A stretch of DNA of 64,000 nucleotides from Leuconostoc kimchii IMSNU 11154 (GCF_000092505.1 NC_014136.1:1634501-1698500), one strand, 5' to 3'; positions 36,514 through 45,243 are shown, counted from the stretch's first letter. A program made the numbers and translations. The notes: generated from the letters alone by a model not told the origin.

Positions 36514-37104
36514 GTGTATGAATATATTAATGGCTTAATTACGAATATTTATCCAGCTTACTTAGTTATCTGCGATCGCAGTGGTGTGGGGTATAAACTA
36601 TTTGCAGCTAATCCTTATCGTTTTGAACAAAATGTTGAATCTCATGTATATGTTGAGCAAATTGTACGTGAAAATGATATTGCCATGTACGGCTTTATTG
36701 ATGAAAATGAAAAAATATTATTTAATAAATTACTTAATGTCTCGGGGATTGGACCCAAAAGCGCGCTAGCAATTCTTGCTAGTGATGATGCAACAGGTTT
36801 AGTCAATGCGGTAGCCAATGATGATGCAAGTTATTTGACGCAATTCCCGGGTGTTGGTAAAAAAACAGCGCAACAAATTGTTTTAGACCTAAAGGGTAAG
36901 TTGGATGATTTGGCAATATCAGCTGGTGTCCAGGGACCAACAAGGGAACAAAATACTAATCAAGCATTGTCAGATGCGTTGGAAGCGCTAGAGTCGTTGG
37001 GCTATAGTGCAAAAGAAGTGGCTAAGCTGGAGAAAACGTTAGCCAGTCAACAAGATACGACAGACGGTTATATTCGTTCAGCACTAAAGTTATTGGTAAA
37101 CTAA
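36514..37104 (+). CDS. ruvA: Holliday junction-binding protein RuvA
   Basis: Tetrameric junction clamp that loads RuvB (196 aa). Starts at GTG 36514 after GGGGG (36501-36505). Domain I (YEYINGLI), helix-hairpin-helix motifs in NVSGIGPKSALAILA and FPGVGKKTAQQIVLDLKG, and the C-terminal RuvB-binding three-helix domain are all present. It lies downstream of queA, the reverse of the common ruvA-ruvB-queA order. Confidence 0.96.
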   Translation: MYEYINGLITNIYPAYLVICDRSGVGYKLFAANPYRFEQNVESHVYVEQIVRENDIAMYGFIDENEKILFNKLLNVSGIGPKSALAILASDDATGLVNAVANDDASYLTQFPGVGKKTAQQIVLDLKGKLDDLAISAGVQGPTREQNTNQALSDALEALESLGYSAKEVAKLEKTLASQQDTTDGYIRSALKLLVN

Positions 37105-37140
37105 AAAAATTCACGATAATTATATCGTGAATTTTTTTAG
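37101..37140. terminator. Bidirectional terminator between ruvA and the kinase gene
   Basis: An 18-bp palindromic stem (37101-37118 / 37123-37140) with A and T tracts at each end. The ruvA stop codon lies inside its left arm. Confidence 0.93.
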
Positions 37141-37141
37141 T

Positions 37142-37774
37142 TTACCGGATCAATTTTAATTCATCTTCAATTTGTTGCAGGATAATATCTTGATTTTCTT
37201 CTTTTTCTAAGTCGTATGTTTGTAAGTCGATTTTTAATTTTGGTGAAGCATCGTAGGCATCAAACCAATCACGATAAGCCGACCAAATTCTGAAATAATA
37301 TTGGCGTAATTCGTCGTTATCATCGAATTGTTCATAGTCACGGCCGCGTTTCTTGATGCGATATAGAATCGTTTCAAAATCCGTTTCAGCATAGACGAGC
37401 AAATCAGGCGCCTTTTTTGGCAATTTTTGTAGCTCAGACATCATATTGTCGAGTAATTGTGTGTAGACTGACATCTCAGCATCAGTAATGTTGCCGTCTT
37501 TATGATTTTCAGATGTAAATAGTGCATCTTCATATATTGAACGATCTAAGACATTGTTGTCGTCTGCTAACGCTTTCTTAATCATATCAAAGCGTCGATT
37601 AAGAAAGTATATTTGCAAAAGAAAGCCATATTGTTTCGGATCAGAATAATAAAGTGGGAGCACAGGATTATCACCCACCGGTTCGTAAAATGCTTTTGTG
37701 CCAAAATGTTCTGCAATCAATCCAGTTAACGTTGTTTTGCCAACACCAATCATACCTGCCGTGATAATCACCAT
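37142..37774 (-). CDS. Deoxynucleoside kinase
   Basis: dNK/dCK-dGK family kinase (210 aa), probably phosphorylating deoxyadenosine or deoxyguanosine in salvage. P-loop GMIGVGKTTL, the FYEPVGDNP substrate motif, LDRSIYEDALF (DRS) and the lid RIKKRGRDYEQ are visible. The minus-strand ATG at 37774 follows GGAGGTCGTC; a start 4 codons upstream has no such spacing. Confidence 0.93.
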   Translation of the reverse strand: MVIITAGMIGVGKTTLTGLIAEHFGTKAFYEPVGDNPVLPLYYSDPKQYGFLLQIYFLNRRFDMIKKALADDNNVLDRSIYEDALFTSENHKDGNITDAEMSVYTQLLDNMMSELQKLPKKAPDLLVYAETDFETILYRIKKRGRDYEQFDDNDELRQYYFRIWSAYRDWFDAYDASPKLKIDLQTYDLEKEENQDIILQQIEDELKLIR

Positions 37775-37811
37775 GACGACCTCCAATAATTTAATAACTC
37801 ATTAACTATAC

Positions 37812-37853
37812 AAAAAATCCGTCCAAATAACAAGGTCAGTTATTGGACGGATT
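37812..37853 (-). terminator. mscL terminator (minus strand)
   Basis: On the minus strand AATCCGTCCAATAAC pairs with its complement (one bulged base) and is followed by six T residues. Confidence 0.85.
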
Positions 37854-37871
37854 GATTGCAAAAAGCGAACA

Positions 37872-38252
37872 TTAAGCTTTTTTCTGAGTTTCTAATAGAT
37901 CACGAATATCAGAAAGAATTTCTAATTCAGGGTTAACTGCCACTTCTTCTGACTTATTTGTACGGAAGAGGCGGTTGACTACTTTGATTAAAATAAAGAC
38001 CACAAAGGCTGTAATTAAGAAGTTAATCAGATCGTTTAAAAAGGCACCATACTTAAATGTTAATTGTTTTGTGATGACTAATTCTAAATTGGCTAAATCA
38101 GATGTACCACCAGTGAAGAATGTCAAGATTGGACCGATTAAGTTGTTGGTTAATGATTTAACTAATCCTGTAAAAGCACCACCAATAATAACACCGACGG
38201 CTAAATCAAGTACGTTACCGCGCATGATAAATGTTTTGAATTCTGAGAGCAT
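37872..38252 (-). CDS. mscL: Large-conductance mechanosensitive channel
   Basis: Pentameric channel that opens on osmotic downshock (126 aa). The N-terminal [25 protein letters not shown] (amphipathic helix and pore helix 1, partly quoted) and second helix [21 protein letters not shown] are typical, followed by a short charged C-terminal helix. I start at 38252 to match the family; a start six codons upstream (38270) is open. No good ribosome site is visible at either. Confidence 0.95.
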   Translation of the reverse strand: MLSEFKTFIMRGNVLDLAVGVIIGGAFTGLVKSLTNNLIGPILTFFTGGTSDLANLELVITKQLTFKYGAFLNDLINFLITAFVVFILIKVVNRLFRTNKSEEVAVNPELEILSDIRDLLETQKKA

Positions 38253-38534
38253 AATTTTATGTGTTAACATACAAGTTTCATGAAAATGTATGTTTATTCC
38301 TTTCGTTTTCTCTATTATCCATTTTACTCAAAATGGAAAAAAATTACCAGCCTATTAGAGAAAATTGCTATTAATATCATATTATTGCTGCCATTTTGAT
38401 ATGAATCATACTTGCAAGCTGTTGGAAATGTCGTCATAAAGTAGCAAAAACATTGTTTATTAAAAACACTGATTCTTTTCATGAAATTAAATTGGTCTCA
38501 TGATAAAATAAATATAATTGTTTGGAGGAAAATT

Positions 38535-38738
38535 ATGACTGAAAAAGAACAGTGGTCGGCTTGGCATGAGCAGTTGATTGCCATTATTAATGATATTAAT
38601 ACGCCACATACATTGGGTGGTATTACAAATGATGCGAATCGTGCACATGATTCACGACTAGCACGACGCGCTTTGGACAATTTGATTGTTTTAAGTGAAG
38701 AAATTAATGCCATGCGGCAACAACCAGATGAGAATTAA
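38535..38738 (+). CDS. Small conserved-looking hypothetical protein
   Basis: 67 aa, soluble, mostly helical, starting at ATG 38535 after TTTGGAGG. It contains TPHTLGGITNDANRAHDSRLARRALDNLIVLSEEINAM. No family recognised. It ends 3 nt before the PH-domain gene pair, so it is probably part of that operon. The preceding 282-nt gap (38253-38534) holds only the mscL upstream region and a weak AT-rich promoter area. Confidence 0.7.
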   Translation: MTEKEQWSAWHEQLIAIINDINTPHTLGGITNDANRAHDSRLARRALDNLIVLSEEINAMRQQPDEN

Positions 38739-38741
38739 ATC

Positions 38742-39233
38742 ATGATCCCAGAAAATGCACAGAGTTTACCAAAACGTGTGAAAGCGGCTTGGCTAGTTGT
38801 TGATATCAGCGCCTTATTGATTGTTTTTGTTATTGGACTGATTGTCAATCTTGTTTTTAAATTAGATTGGTCTGGCCTAGTAGCAATAGGAATCAATGGC
38901 TTATTTGGCATTGTGATGTTGGCGATTATTGGTGATGCTGTTCTTATCCCATATCATTATCGATTTTATAAATATGTGGTCAATGGATCGGCTGTCTCAA
39001 TTTATAAAGGGTTTATTTGGCGCCGTTCAGAAACGATTCCGTTGAATCGTATTCAAAACGTGGATACAAGGCAAGGGCCAATCTTTGGATTTTTCCATCT
39101 GCAAAATTTAGCTATTGTCACCGCGGCGCATGCCTTTAAAATTGAAGGTATTAACGAAGATGTTGCGCAGTATCTACGTGACCAATTGATTGCTGCGGCC
39201 CGCCAAGCGCGTGAGGTTGATACAGATGATTAA
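38742..39233 (+). CDS. Bacterial PH-domain membrane protein (YdbS-like)
   Basis: 163 aa: two membrane helices (about 17-38 and 44-66) followed by a bPH2 domain with RFYKYVVNGSAVSIYKGFIWRRSETIPLNRIQNV (partly typical IPLxRIQ motif) and GPIFGFFHLQ. YdbS/YdbT pairs in Firmicutes have been linked to membrane processes and bacteriocin tolerance; the role here is unknown. Its stop overlaps the next gene by 8 bp. Confidence 0.85.
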   Translation: MIPENAQSLPKRVKAAWLVVDISALLIVFVIGLIVNLVFKLDWSGLVAIGINGLFGIVMLAIIGDAVLIPYHYRFYKYVVNGSAVSIYKGFIWRRSETIPLNRIQNVDTRQGPIFGFFHLQNLAIVTAAHAFKIEGINEDVAQYLRDQLIAAARQAREVDTDD

Positions 39234-40689
39234 AGGTCAGCGTCAATCTAGGATTGCTATTTTGTCTGATGCCATATCAAGTATAAAAATGATTGGTTGG
39301 CCAATCATTTTTATTTTCTTTGGTGGTCAACACACATGGTCGACAAGGATCATGATCCTTGGTGCTGGTTTGTTACTAGCATTGTTGTTTGGCTTTTTAA
39401 ATTGGTTTTTTTTTACGTACGATATGTCTGCTTATGAACTAACAACGTCACAAGGTATTTTTGTAAAAAAACATGTGCATATGCCATTTGAAAGAGTTCA
39501 GACAATTACACGGACACAACCGATTTATTTCCGACCTTTTAACGTCTTTAAAGTCAATGTGGAGACATCCGGTAAAAATGATGATAAGTTGATATTTAAC
39601 GCCTTATCATTGTCACAAATTGAGTATATTGAAACACGACGTCAGGAAGCACAGACAAAACAATCAGATGTTGAAATGGCAGCAGTTCAACCAGAGGTTA
39701 GTGCGACTTACCAAATTAATAACCGTGATTTGATTTTGTATGCATTAACATCGTTAGGCAGTTTGGGGACGATGGGTATTATTTATGCTGGATTAACAAT
39801 GATGAACGATTTGATGCCGCAAAATATTCAAAATCGTTTTTATGGTTTGTTTAATCATCAAACGATGACTGTTTATGCGTTGTTAGTGTTTATCGTGCTA
39901 ATGATTGCTATCATATTGTCGTTTTTACGTTTATATGGACACTATTTTAAATTCACGATATCACGTGTTGGTTCGCATCTAGCCATTAAACGAGGGTTTT
40001 TGACCATCAGAGCAGTTAATTTACGTACGTCACGTATTCAGGCTGTTTATTATGAACAGACGTTACTGCGCCGATTAGTTCATCTTGTATCAGTTAAGGT
40101 TTTATTAGCCTCATCGATGAAAGAGGATGAAGAACAGACAAAACAGACAACGCTTATACCAGTCGTTACTGAACGTCAGCGCTCGAAAATATTACACAGA
40201 TTTTTACCAAAATACAACTTTCAGCAACCAGACAAAGCACCGATGGCCTCACATGCGTTATTTTTAAGGTTGCGCTTTATCTTTTTGTTAGACTTAATGG
40301 TCATGTTACTATTATTGGTAGCTTTTGAATTGATTTTAATGTCTCTACAAGTCACGTTTAGTTTTTGGTGGTTGCTGTTTGCAACTGTTATTTTACTAAT
40401 GTACACCTTGGGTGGCGCTTATATAGCCATGTCAGATCAAGGGCTGAGCTTGACTGATGATTATTTAATGATACAAAGGACGATTAATTATACAAAACGA
40501 ACTTACTTTATACCCTACGAAAAAATTCAAGGGTATTCAATTTCTCAAACTTGGTTTATGGCACGTCAAAAAACGCAACATATTCATATTATTGTGCGTG
40601 ATGGTGATTCATATCAGCGGGTCACATTGCGATATCTTAAGGCGTCTAGCATTGATCAGTTAGACGAAATATTAAAACATGTCAAGTGA
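39226..40689 (+). CDS. Multi-PH-domain membrane protein (YdbT-like)
   Basis: 487 aa with repeated units of paired membrane helices followed by bPH2 domains: FERVQTITRTQP (first), LRTSRIQAVYYEQTLLRRLVHLVSV (second) and IPYEKIQGYSISQTWF (third). Six or so membrane helices in three pairs. Start at ATG 39226, overlapping the YdbS-like stop. The two proteins probably form a complex; function is not established. Confidence 0.85.
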   Translation: MIKGQRQSRIAILSDAISSIKMIGWPIIFIFFGGQHTWSTRIMILGAGLLLALLFGFLNWFFFTYDMSAYELTTSQGIFVKKHVHMPFERVQTITRTQPIYFRPFNVFKVNVETSGKNDDKLIFNALSLSQIEYIETRRQEAQTKQSDVEMAAVQPEVSATYQINNRDLILYALTSLGSLGTMGIIYAGLTMMNDLMPQNIQNRFYGLFNHQTMTVYALLVFIVLMIAIILSFLRLYGHYFKFTISRVGSHLAIKRGFLTIRAVNLRTSRIQAVYYEQTLLRRLVHLVSVKVLLASSMKEDEEQTKQTTLIPVVTERQRSKILHRFLPKYNFQQPDKAPMASHALFLRLRFIFLLDLMVMLLLLVAFELILMSLQVTFSFWWLLFATVILLMYTLGGAYIAMSDQGLSLTDDYLMIQRTINYTKRTYFIPYEKIQGYSISQTWFMARQKTQHIHIIVRDGDSYQRVTLRYLKASSIDQLDEILKHVK

Positions 40690-40724
40690 AAGTACTTGAC
40701 ATGTACACTGATTAGTGAGATACT
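40677..40724 (+). promoter_or_regulatory. rpsP promoter with 11-bp inverted repeat
   Basis: ACATGTCAAGT / ACTTGACATGT (40677-40687, 40694-40704) is perfect with a 6-nt spacer and no T tract. Its right arm contains TTGACA (40696-40701), 17 bp upstream of GATACT (40719-40724). It may be an operator, or a weak terminator of the PH-domain operon that doubles as promoter sequence. Confidence 0.55.
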
Positions 40725-40777
40725 TATTAAGTAAATTAAAGTGTGAAAATCACAAAAGAAATTTGGAGGACATTAAT

Positions 40778-41191
40778 ATGTCAGTTAAGATCCGTTTGAA
40801 GCGTATGGGTGCAAAAAAGCGTCCGTTCTACCGTGTTGTTATTGCTGATTCACGTTCACCTCGTGATGGCCGTTTCATCGAAACAGTTGGAACATACAAC
40901 CCAATTTCACAACCAGAAGAAATCAAGTTGGATGAAGCTAAGATTTTGTCATGGTTGAGCAATGGTGCACAACCATCAGACACTGTTCGTAACTTGTTGA
41001 GCCATGCTGGTATTTTAGCAAAGTATGCAGAAACAAAGTCAGGTAAGAAGCCAGCTTCTGCCAAGACAACAACTGCAGTAGCAAAGCCAACAGAAAAGAA
41101 TACAGTTGCTGAAATTAAAGCTTATTTGGATGCCCAAGGTACAGAATACGCTTCTTCAGCTAAGAAGGCTGATTTGTTAGCTTTGGTATAA
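40778..41191 (+). CDS. rpsP: 30S ribosomal protein S16 with C-terminal HeH-like extension
   Basis: S16 core (residues about 1-85: [22 protein letters not shown]) followed by an alanine/lysine linker and a C-terminal segment [27 protein letters not shown] (about 108-137), which has the pattern of the HeH/LEM-like helix-extended-helix fold often found in phage proteins. Total 137 aa against a usual 80-95. TTTGGAGG precedes the ATG at 40778. It is separated from rimM-trmD and rplS, its usual neighbours. The extension could contact rRNA or be a lineage-specific addition. Confidence 0.93.
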   Translation: MSVKIRLKRMGAKKRPFYRVVIADSRSPRDGRFIETVGTYNPISQPEEIKLDEAKILSWLSNGAQPSDTVRNLLSHAGILAKYAETKSGKKPASAKTTTAVAKPTEKNTVAEIKAYLDAQGTEYASSAKKADLLALV

Positions 41192-41207
41192 AAGTTAATT
41201 TTGTTAT

Positions 41208-41252
41208 AAAAGGGAACCAAACATCATGTGATGATGTTTGGTTCCCTTTTTT
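41208..41252 (+). terminator. rpsP terminator
   Basis: A stem of about 20 bp (41208-41227 with 41231-41250, arms AGGGAACCAAACATCAT and complement) with the loop GTG ends in a T tract. Confidence 0.95.
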
Positions 41253-41292
41253 TGATATGTTTAGTTGTCCATTACAATGGACGATGTATAAA

Positions 41293-41320
41293 AGTAACCG
41301 CTTTCAAAAAATCGTATAAT
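41293..41320 (+). promoter_or_regulatory. PTS operon promoter with cre site
   Basis: AGTAACCGCTTTCA (41293-41306) fits the CcpA cre consensus with one mismatch (A for the first T). TATAAT (41315-41320) is the -10; no clear -35, consistent with an activated promoter. CcpA here would repress the PTS operon on preferred sugars. Confidence 0.65.
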
Positions 41321-41347
41321 AAAAATGTAGAAAGGGCGGTGAATAAA

Positions 41348-42739
41348 TTGCGTACGATTGAGAATCAGATACTGATGTTTTTAGGCCAACAAGTAGGCTT
41401 TGTTGATGCTAAAAAAATAGCATTAACATTCAAAGTATCAACTAAAACAGTTTACCGTACAATCAATAAATTGAATTCTTCCGAAATTATTATTGAATCA
41501 CAGAGAGGACGTGGGTATAAATTAATAGAAGATTTAAAGTTAGTTACAGATACAAAGGCGGATGTACAGCGGCAAATTGATATGTCCGTTAGTTTATTGA
41601 CTCATTTTCCAAACCATATGAATCGTTTAAAATTTATTGATAAATTTTATATATCTGATTCAACATTGACAAGAGACTTGACCAGAATAGGTGAGAAACT
41701 TAAAAAATTCAACATTCAACTAAATAGGTCAGATGGCGAAGTAACGGTTATTGCAACTGAGGTACAAGTCCGCAAGGCACTAAATTATTTTTTTCTTGAA
41801 AATACGCGAACTAAAAACGTGCTAGATAATATTAGTGAAATTTTTCCAAATATTTCTGTTGAAAATCAAACCTTTATTAGTAGTCAAATGATGCTAATTG
41901 AACAAAAATTGAATGTTCAAATATTAGAGCCATATACGATTAATATTTTTTCACATCTATATATTTTATTAGAAAGAGTTCGTCAGCATAGATATGAAAT
42001 AACTGAATCGCACGTTGTTCAACAACATTATGATACTATGCTGACCAAAGTGGCACGTCAAATCATTTTGAATATCAGTCAATTTTCACATGAAGAGATT
42101 CCAGATCAAGAGATTAACAATCTACTAATTTATCTTGTAGGGTTACGATATGACAAACAGTTAGATGATAGTAATAATGATGAAGCATATCAATTAGTTG
42201 ATTTTTTGATTCGAAATCTATCATTGACTGACCGATATGTTAATTTTGAAACACTAAAAAAAGGGTTGCTAGGACATGTCAGACCAATGATTCACCGTAT
42301 TGAATCTGGCATAGCCGTTGTTAATCCGCTATTAAGTGATATTAAGTTTAGCTATCGAGAGGTTTTTGGTCAAATCCGGCTAGTATTAGATAGGTCACAA
42401 TACACTATTTCAGATGATGAAATTGGGTTTTTGACACTTTATGTTGTACGTGCTTTGGAAGAAGTGACTGACCATAAGCGCGTTTTGTTGATGTGTTCAA
42501 CAGGTGTAGGAACAGCTCAGTTATTACAAACTAAGGTGCGTCACGCATTTCCTAATTTTGAGATTATAGATATTGTATCGTCTAAGGCTTATCAAATGAA
42601 CATGAATAACTACCAAAATATCGATTTAGTCATCTCTACGGTGAATATTACCTATCAACCCATTTCACCGGTTATTCAAGTGAGCGCTTTGTTTAATGAA
42701 GGGGATAAACGACGTATTGAGGAATTAATTTATGGATAA
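41348..42739 (+). CDS. PRD-type PTS operon regulator lacking its EIIA domain
   Basis: MtlR/LicR-like activator. From TTG 41348 (AAAGGGCGGTGA Shine-Dalgarno 7 nt upstream; a GTG at 41339 is the alternative) it has 463 aa: an N-terminal HTH (DAKKIALTFKVSTKTVYRTINKL), a second HTH-like region, two PRDs with candidate phospho-histidines (region 190-385) and a GatB-like EIIB domain with the cysteine of LLMCSTGVGTAQLLQ. Such regulators usually end in an EIIA domain; here the ORF stops and that domain appears as the next gene, overlapping by 8 bp. Phosphorylation by HPr and the EIIs should set its activity. Confidence 0.88.
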   Translation: MRTIENQILMFLGQQVGFVDAKKIALTFKVSTKTVYRTINKLNSSEIIIESQRGRGYKLIEDLKLVTDTKADVQRQIDMSVSLLTHFPNHMNRLKFIDKFYISDSTLTRDLTRIGEKLKKFNIQLNRSDGEVTVIATEVQVRKALNYFFLENTRTKNVLDNISEIFPNISVENQTFISSQMMLIEQKLNVQILEPYTINIFSHLYILLERVRQHRYEITESHVVQQHYDTMLTKVARQIILNISQFSHEEIPDQEINNLLIYLVGLRYDKQLDDSNNDEAYQLVDFLIRNLSLTDRYVNFETLKKGLLGHVRPMIHRIESGIAVVNPLLSDIKFSYREVFGQIRLVLDRSQYTISDDEIGFLTLYVVRALEEVTDHKRVLLMCSTGVGTAQLLQTKVRHAFPNFEIIDIVSSKAYQMNMNNYQNIDLVISTVNITYQPISPVIQVSALFNEGDKRRIEELIYG

Positions 42740-43112
42740 ATATGTATTTGTTGAAGTAGAAAAGAACATTAACTTGGCAGCAGTTATTTCAGAAAAATTT
42801 AAATTAGATATTCATGCTGTACAACAAGCATTAGTAGAAAGAGACAAACTTGGTAGTTTATCTATTGCATATGATATTAAGTTACCCCATGTTGAAATTG
42901 AAAACATTTCGAACCAGGGGATTATGTGGATAAAATTTGAAACACATTATGAATTAGTAATGGTAGTCGATAAAAACATACCGTCTGAAAACGTTAAACG
43001 AATTCTTAGTCAAGTATTAAATGATAGCGGTTTACAAAAAATGAGAAATATACAAAGCCAACAAAATTTGGACCAAATAGTAAAGGGAGCGTTGAAAAAT
43101 GTTAGAAGATAA
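42732..43112 (+). CDS. Stand-alone EIIA-like domain, probably the split C-terminus of the regulator
   Basis: 126 aa. The stretch LGSLSIAYDIKLPHVEI resembles the fructose/mannitol-type EIIA active-site loop (x-I-A-x-PH-x), with H53 as the candidate phospho-histidine. Sequence is otherwise divergent, and there is a genuine EIIA gene next (43099). Overlap of 8 bp with the regulator and 14 bp with the EIIA gene shows tight translational coupling. I infer that it is the regulatory EIIA domain of MtlR/LicR-type proteins encoded separately. Confidence 0.65.
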   Translation: MDKYVFVEVEKNINLAAVISEKFKLDIHAVQQALVERDKLGSLSIAYDIKLPHVEIENISNQGIMWIKFETHYELVMVVDKNIPSENVKRILSQVLNDSGLQKMRNIQSQQNLDQIVKGALKNVRR

Positions 43113-43548
43113 AATTATCATACTAGATTCTAAAGCAAAAACTAAAGAAGAGGCTTTGACCATTTTGGCAAACGAATTGGTAACAAGTGGTGCAGTAAAA
43201 GCAACTTATCCAATGGCAATTTTAAAACGCGAAAAAAATTTTCCAACGGGTTTATCAACTGATAGTATTGGCTTTGCGATTCCACACACAGATGCTGAAC
43301 ATGTTAATCGTGACCAAGTAGGCTTGCTTAGACTTCAAAATACGGTTGAATTTTTACAGATGGGGGATGGACAAGCAATTCAAGTAAAAATAATTTTTAT
43401 GCTTGCGCTATCAAAACCACACGAACAATTGGAGATGTTGCAAAAGCTGATATCTATTTTTCAAAACAAAAAAATGGTATCAATGTTATTACAAGAAAGT
43501 GATCCGCAAATGGTAATTGCGACATTGAATTCAGCAGGAATAGCATAA
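43099..43548 (+). CDS. gatA: PTS EIIA component, galactitol family
   Basis: 149 aa EIIA of the GatA type; H63 in GFAIPHTDAEHV is the phospho-histidine receiving phosphate from HPr. ATGTTAG start inside the previous gene after AAAGGGAG. It passes phosphate to the EIIB encoded at 44904. Confidence 0.9.
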   Translation: MLEDKIIILDSKAKTKEEALTILANELVTSGAVKATYPMAILKREKNFPTGLSTDSIGFAIPHTDAEHVNRDQVGLLRLQNTVEFLQMGDGQAIQVKIIFMLALSKPHEQLEMLQKLISIFQNKKMVSMLLQESDPQMVIATLNSAGIA

Positions 43549-43565
43549 GAGAGGAGCAAATGATA

Positions 43566-44891
43566 ATGGGTATTATTAAATGGTTGTTAAATGCAGGGCC
43601 TACAGTATTTTTGCCAATGTTATTATTTATATTTGGTTTATTTTTAAGAATTAAGGTTAGCAAGGCATTCAAAGCGGCTCTAATGGTTGGTATTGGATTT
43701 ACAGGATTGAATTTAGTTATTGGTTTATTAACAGATAATTTAGGACCTGCTGCACAAGCAATGGTACGTAATTTTGGATTATCATTGAATGCTATTGATG
43801 TAGGTTGGCCTGCTGCGTCAGCTATTTCTTATGGCACTACTTTAGGAAGCTTGGCTATTCCGATTGGTGTTCTATTAAATGTTATCTTGTTGATTGTAGG
43901 GTTAACTAGAACATTAAATGTTGATCTTTGGAATTACTGGCACATTGCTTTTACTGGGTCATTGATTTTTGCAGCAACGGATGATTTTGGTTTAGGTCTG
44001 GCCACAATGGCTGTTCATGCAATGTGGATTTATTTTTTGGCAGACTTGGCAGCACCAACGATTCAAAAGCATTATGGGTTAGAGGGGATTTCTTTCCAGC
44101 AAGGAGCTTCAGCGCCAGGCTTTGTATTGGTTTTGCCAATTAATTGGTTACTGGATCGTATTCCAGGTATAAAAAATATTAGTTGGACACCAGAGACAAT
44201 TCAGAAGCGTCTGGGTGTGTTCGGTGACTCTGCTGTCATGGGATTAATCATTGGTTTAGCAATTGGTGGTTTAGCACAATACGATGTGACTAAAATATTG
44301 AATTTAGGTATTACAACATCGGCTGTGTTAATTCTTATGCCACGCATGGTGTCATTGTTGATGGAAGGGTTATCGCCAATTTCTGAGGCAGCAAATGAAT
44401 TGGTACAAAAGAAATTTCCTGGTCGTAACTTGTATGTTGGCATGGATTCTGCACTTGCTGTTGGGCAAGAAGCAGTATTATCCGCTTCCTTGATTTTAGT
44501 GCCGGTTTCATTGCTAGTGGCAGTTATTTTACCGGGGAATAAGGTATTACCATTTGGTGATTTAGCAACCATTCCATTTATGTTAGCTGTGATGGCCGCT
44601 GTATTCGGTGGCAATGTGTTCCGTATCGTTATCGGTGGCATTGTGGATATTGCCGTATCCTTATGGATTGCGTCTTGGATAGCACCCTTGTTGACAATTG
44701 CTGCTAAATCTGCCCATTTTTCGATGAATGGCGCTTCATCAATATCAGTTTTGTCAGATGGTGGTACCTGGACAACATTGTTGATTGTCGGATTAGGAAA
44801 AATGCTGTCATGGGGCGGCATTGCTATTGTTGGTATGATTGTTCTTGGATTGATGATTTGGCTAAATAAATTTCACGCAAAGCGTGTATAA
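43566..44891 (+). CDS. gatC: PTS EIIC component, galactitol family
   Basis: 441 aa from ATG 43566 (43560 is an alternative), about ten to twelve membrane helices. GatC-type features: WLLNAGPTVFLPMLLFIFGLFLRIK start, DVGWPAASAISYGTTLGS and IFAATDDFGLGLATMAVHA. It carries the sugar across the membrane; the family takes galactitol and related polyols or pentoses, so the substrate is not certain. GAGGAG lies upstream. Confidence 0.9.
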   Translation: MGIIKWLLNAGPTVFLPMLLFIFGLFLRIKVSKAFKAALMVGIGFTGLNLVIGLLTDNLGPAAQAMVRNFGLSLNAIDVGWPAASAISYGTTLGSLAIPIGVLLNVILLIVGLTRTLNVDLWNYWHIAFTGSLIFAATDDFGLGLATMAVHAMWIYFLADLAAPTIQKHYGLEGISFQQGASAPGFVLVLPINWLLDRIPGIKNISWTPETIQKRLGVFGDSAVMGLIIGLAIGGLAQYDVTKILNLGITTSAVLILMPRMVSLLMEGLSPISEAANELVQKKFPGRNLYVGMDSALAVGQEAVLSASLILVPVSLLVAVILPGNKVLPFGDLATIPFMLAVMAAVFGGNVFRIVIGGIVDIAVSLWIASWIAPLLTIAAKSAHFSMNGASSISVLSDGGTWTTLLIVGLGKMLSWGGIAIVGMIVLGLMIWLNKFHAKRV

Positions 44892-44903
44892 AGGAGAATT
44901 GAA

Positions 44904-45191
44904 ATGAAAAAGTCTTTAATGGTTGTATGTGGAACAGGTATTGCAACGTCAACAATTGCGACGGGAAAAATAAAAGCTTATCTTGAAAAAGAAGGGTTAC
45001 TTGACAATGTCAAATTCTTACAATCTAAAATTTCTGACGAAGTAGGGGCCATTCGTAATGGTGATTATGATATTGTTGTTTCAACGACAATTGTTCCAAA
45101 TGATATTAAAGAAAAAGTTATCAATGGTGTACCATTATTAACAGGTGTAGGGACACAATCAGTTTTTGATCATATAAAAAATGCTCTCTAG
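44904..45191 (+). CDS. gatB: PTS EIIB component, galactitol family
   Basis: 95 aa with C9 in VVCGTGIATSTIA, the phospho-cysteine. AAAGGAG precedes the ATG. It ends the operon; no sugar-phosphate dehydrogenase or aldolase follows, so the imported sugar phosphate must be metabolised by enzymes encoded elsewhere. No obvious terminator is seen before the next promoter. Confidence 0.92.
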   Translation: MKKSLMVVCGTGIATSTIATGKIKAYLEKEGLLDNVKFLQSKISDEVGAIRNGDYDIVVSTTIVPNDIKEKVINGVPLLTGVGTQSVFDHIKNAL

Positions 45192-45243
45192 ATGATAAAG
45201 GTAGCGGAAATATGTTGATATGTTTCAACAGAACTATGTAATT

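Noticed and set aside
44201-44821. 206-codon open frame on the minus strand inside gatC
   Set aside because: It is fully antisense to a strongly conserved EIIC gene, has proline/asparagine-rich, family-free composition and no ribosome site; a codon-bias shadow.
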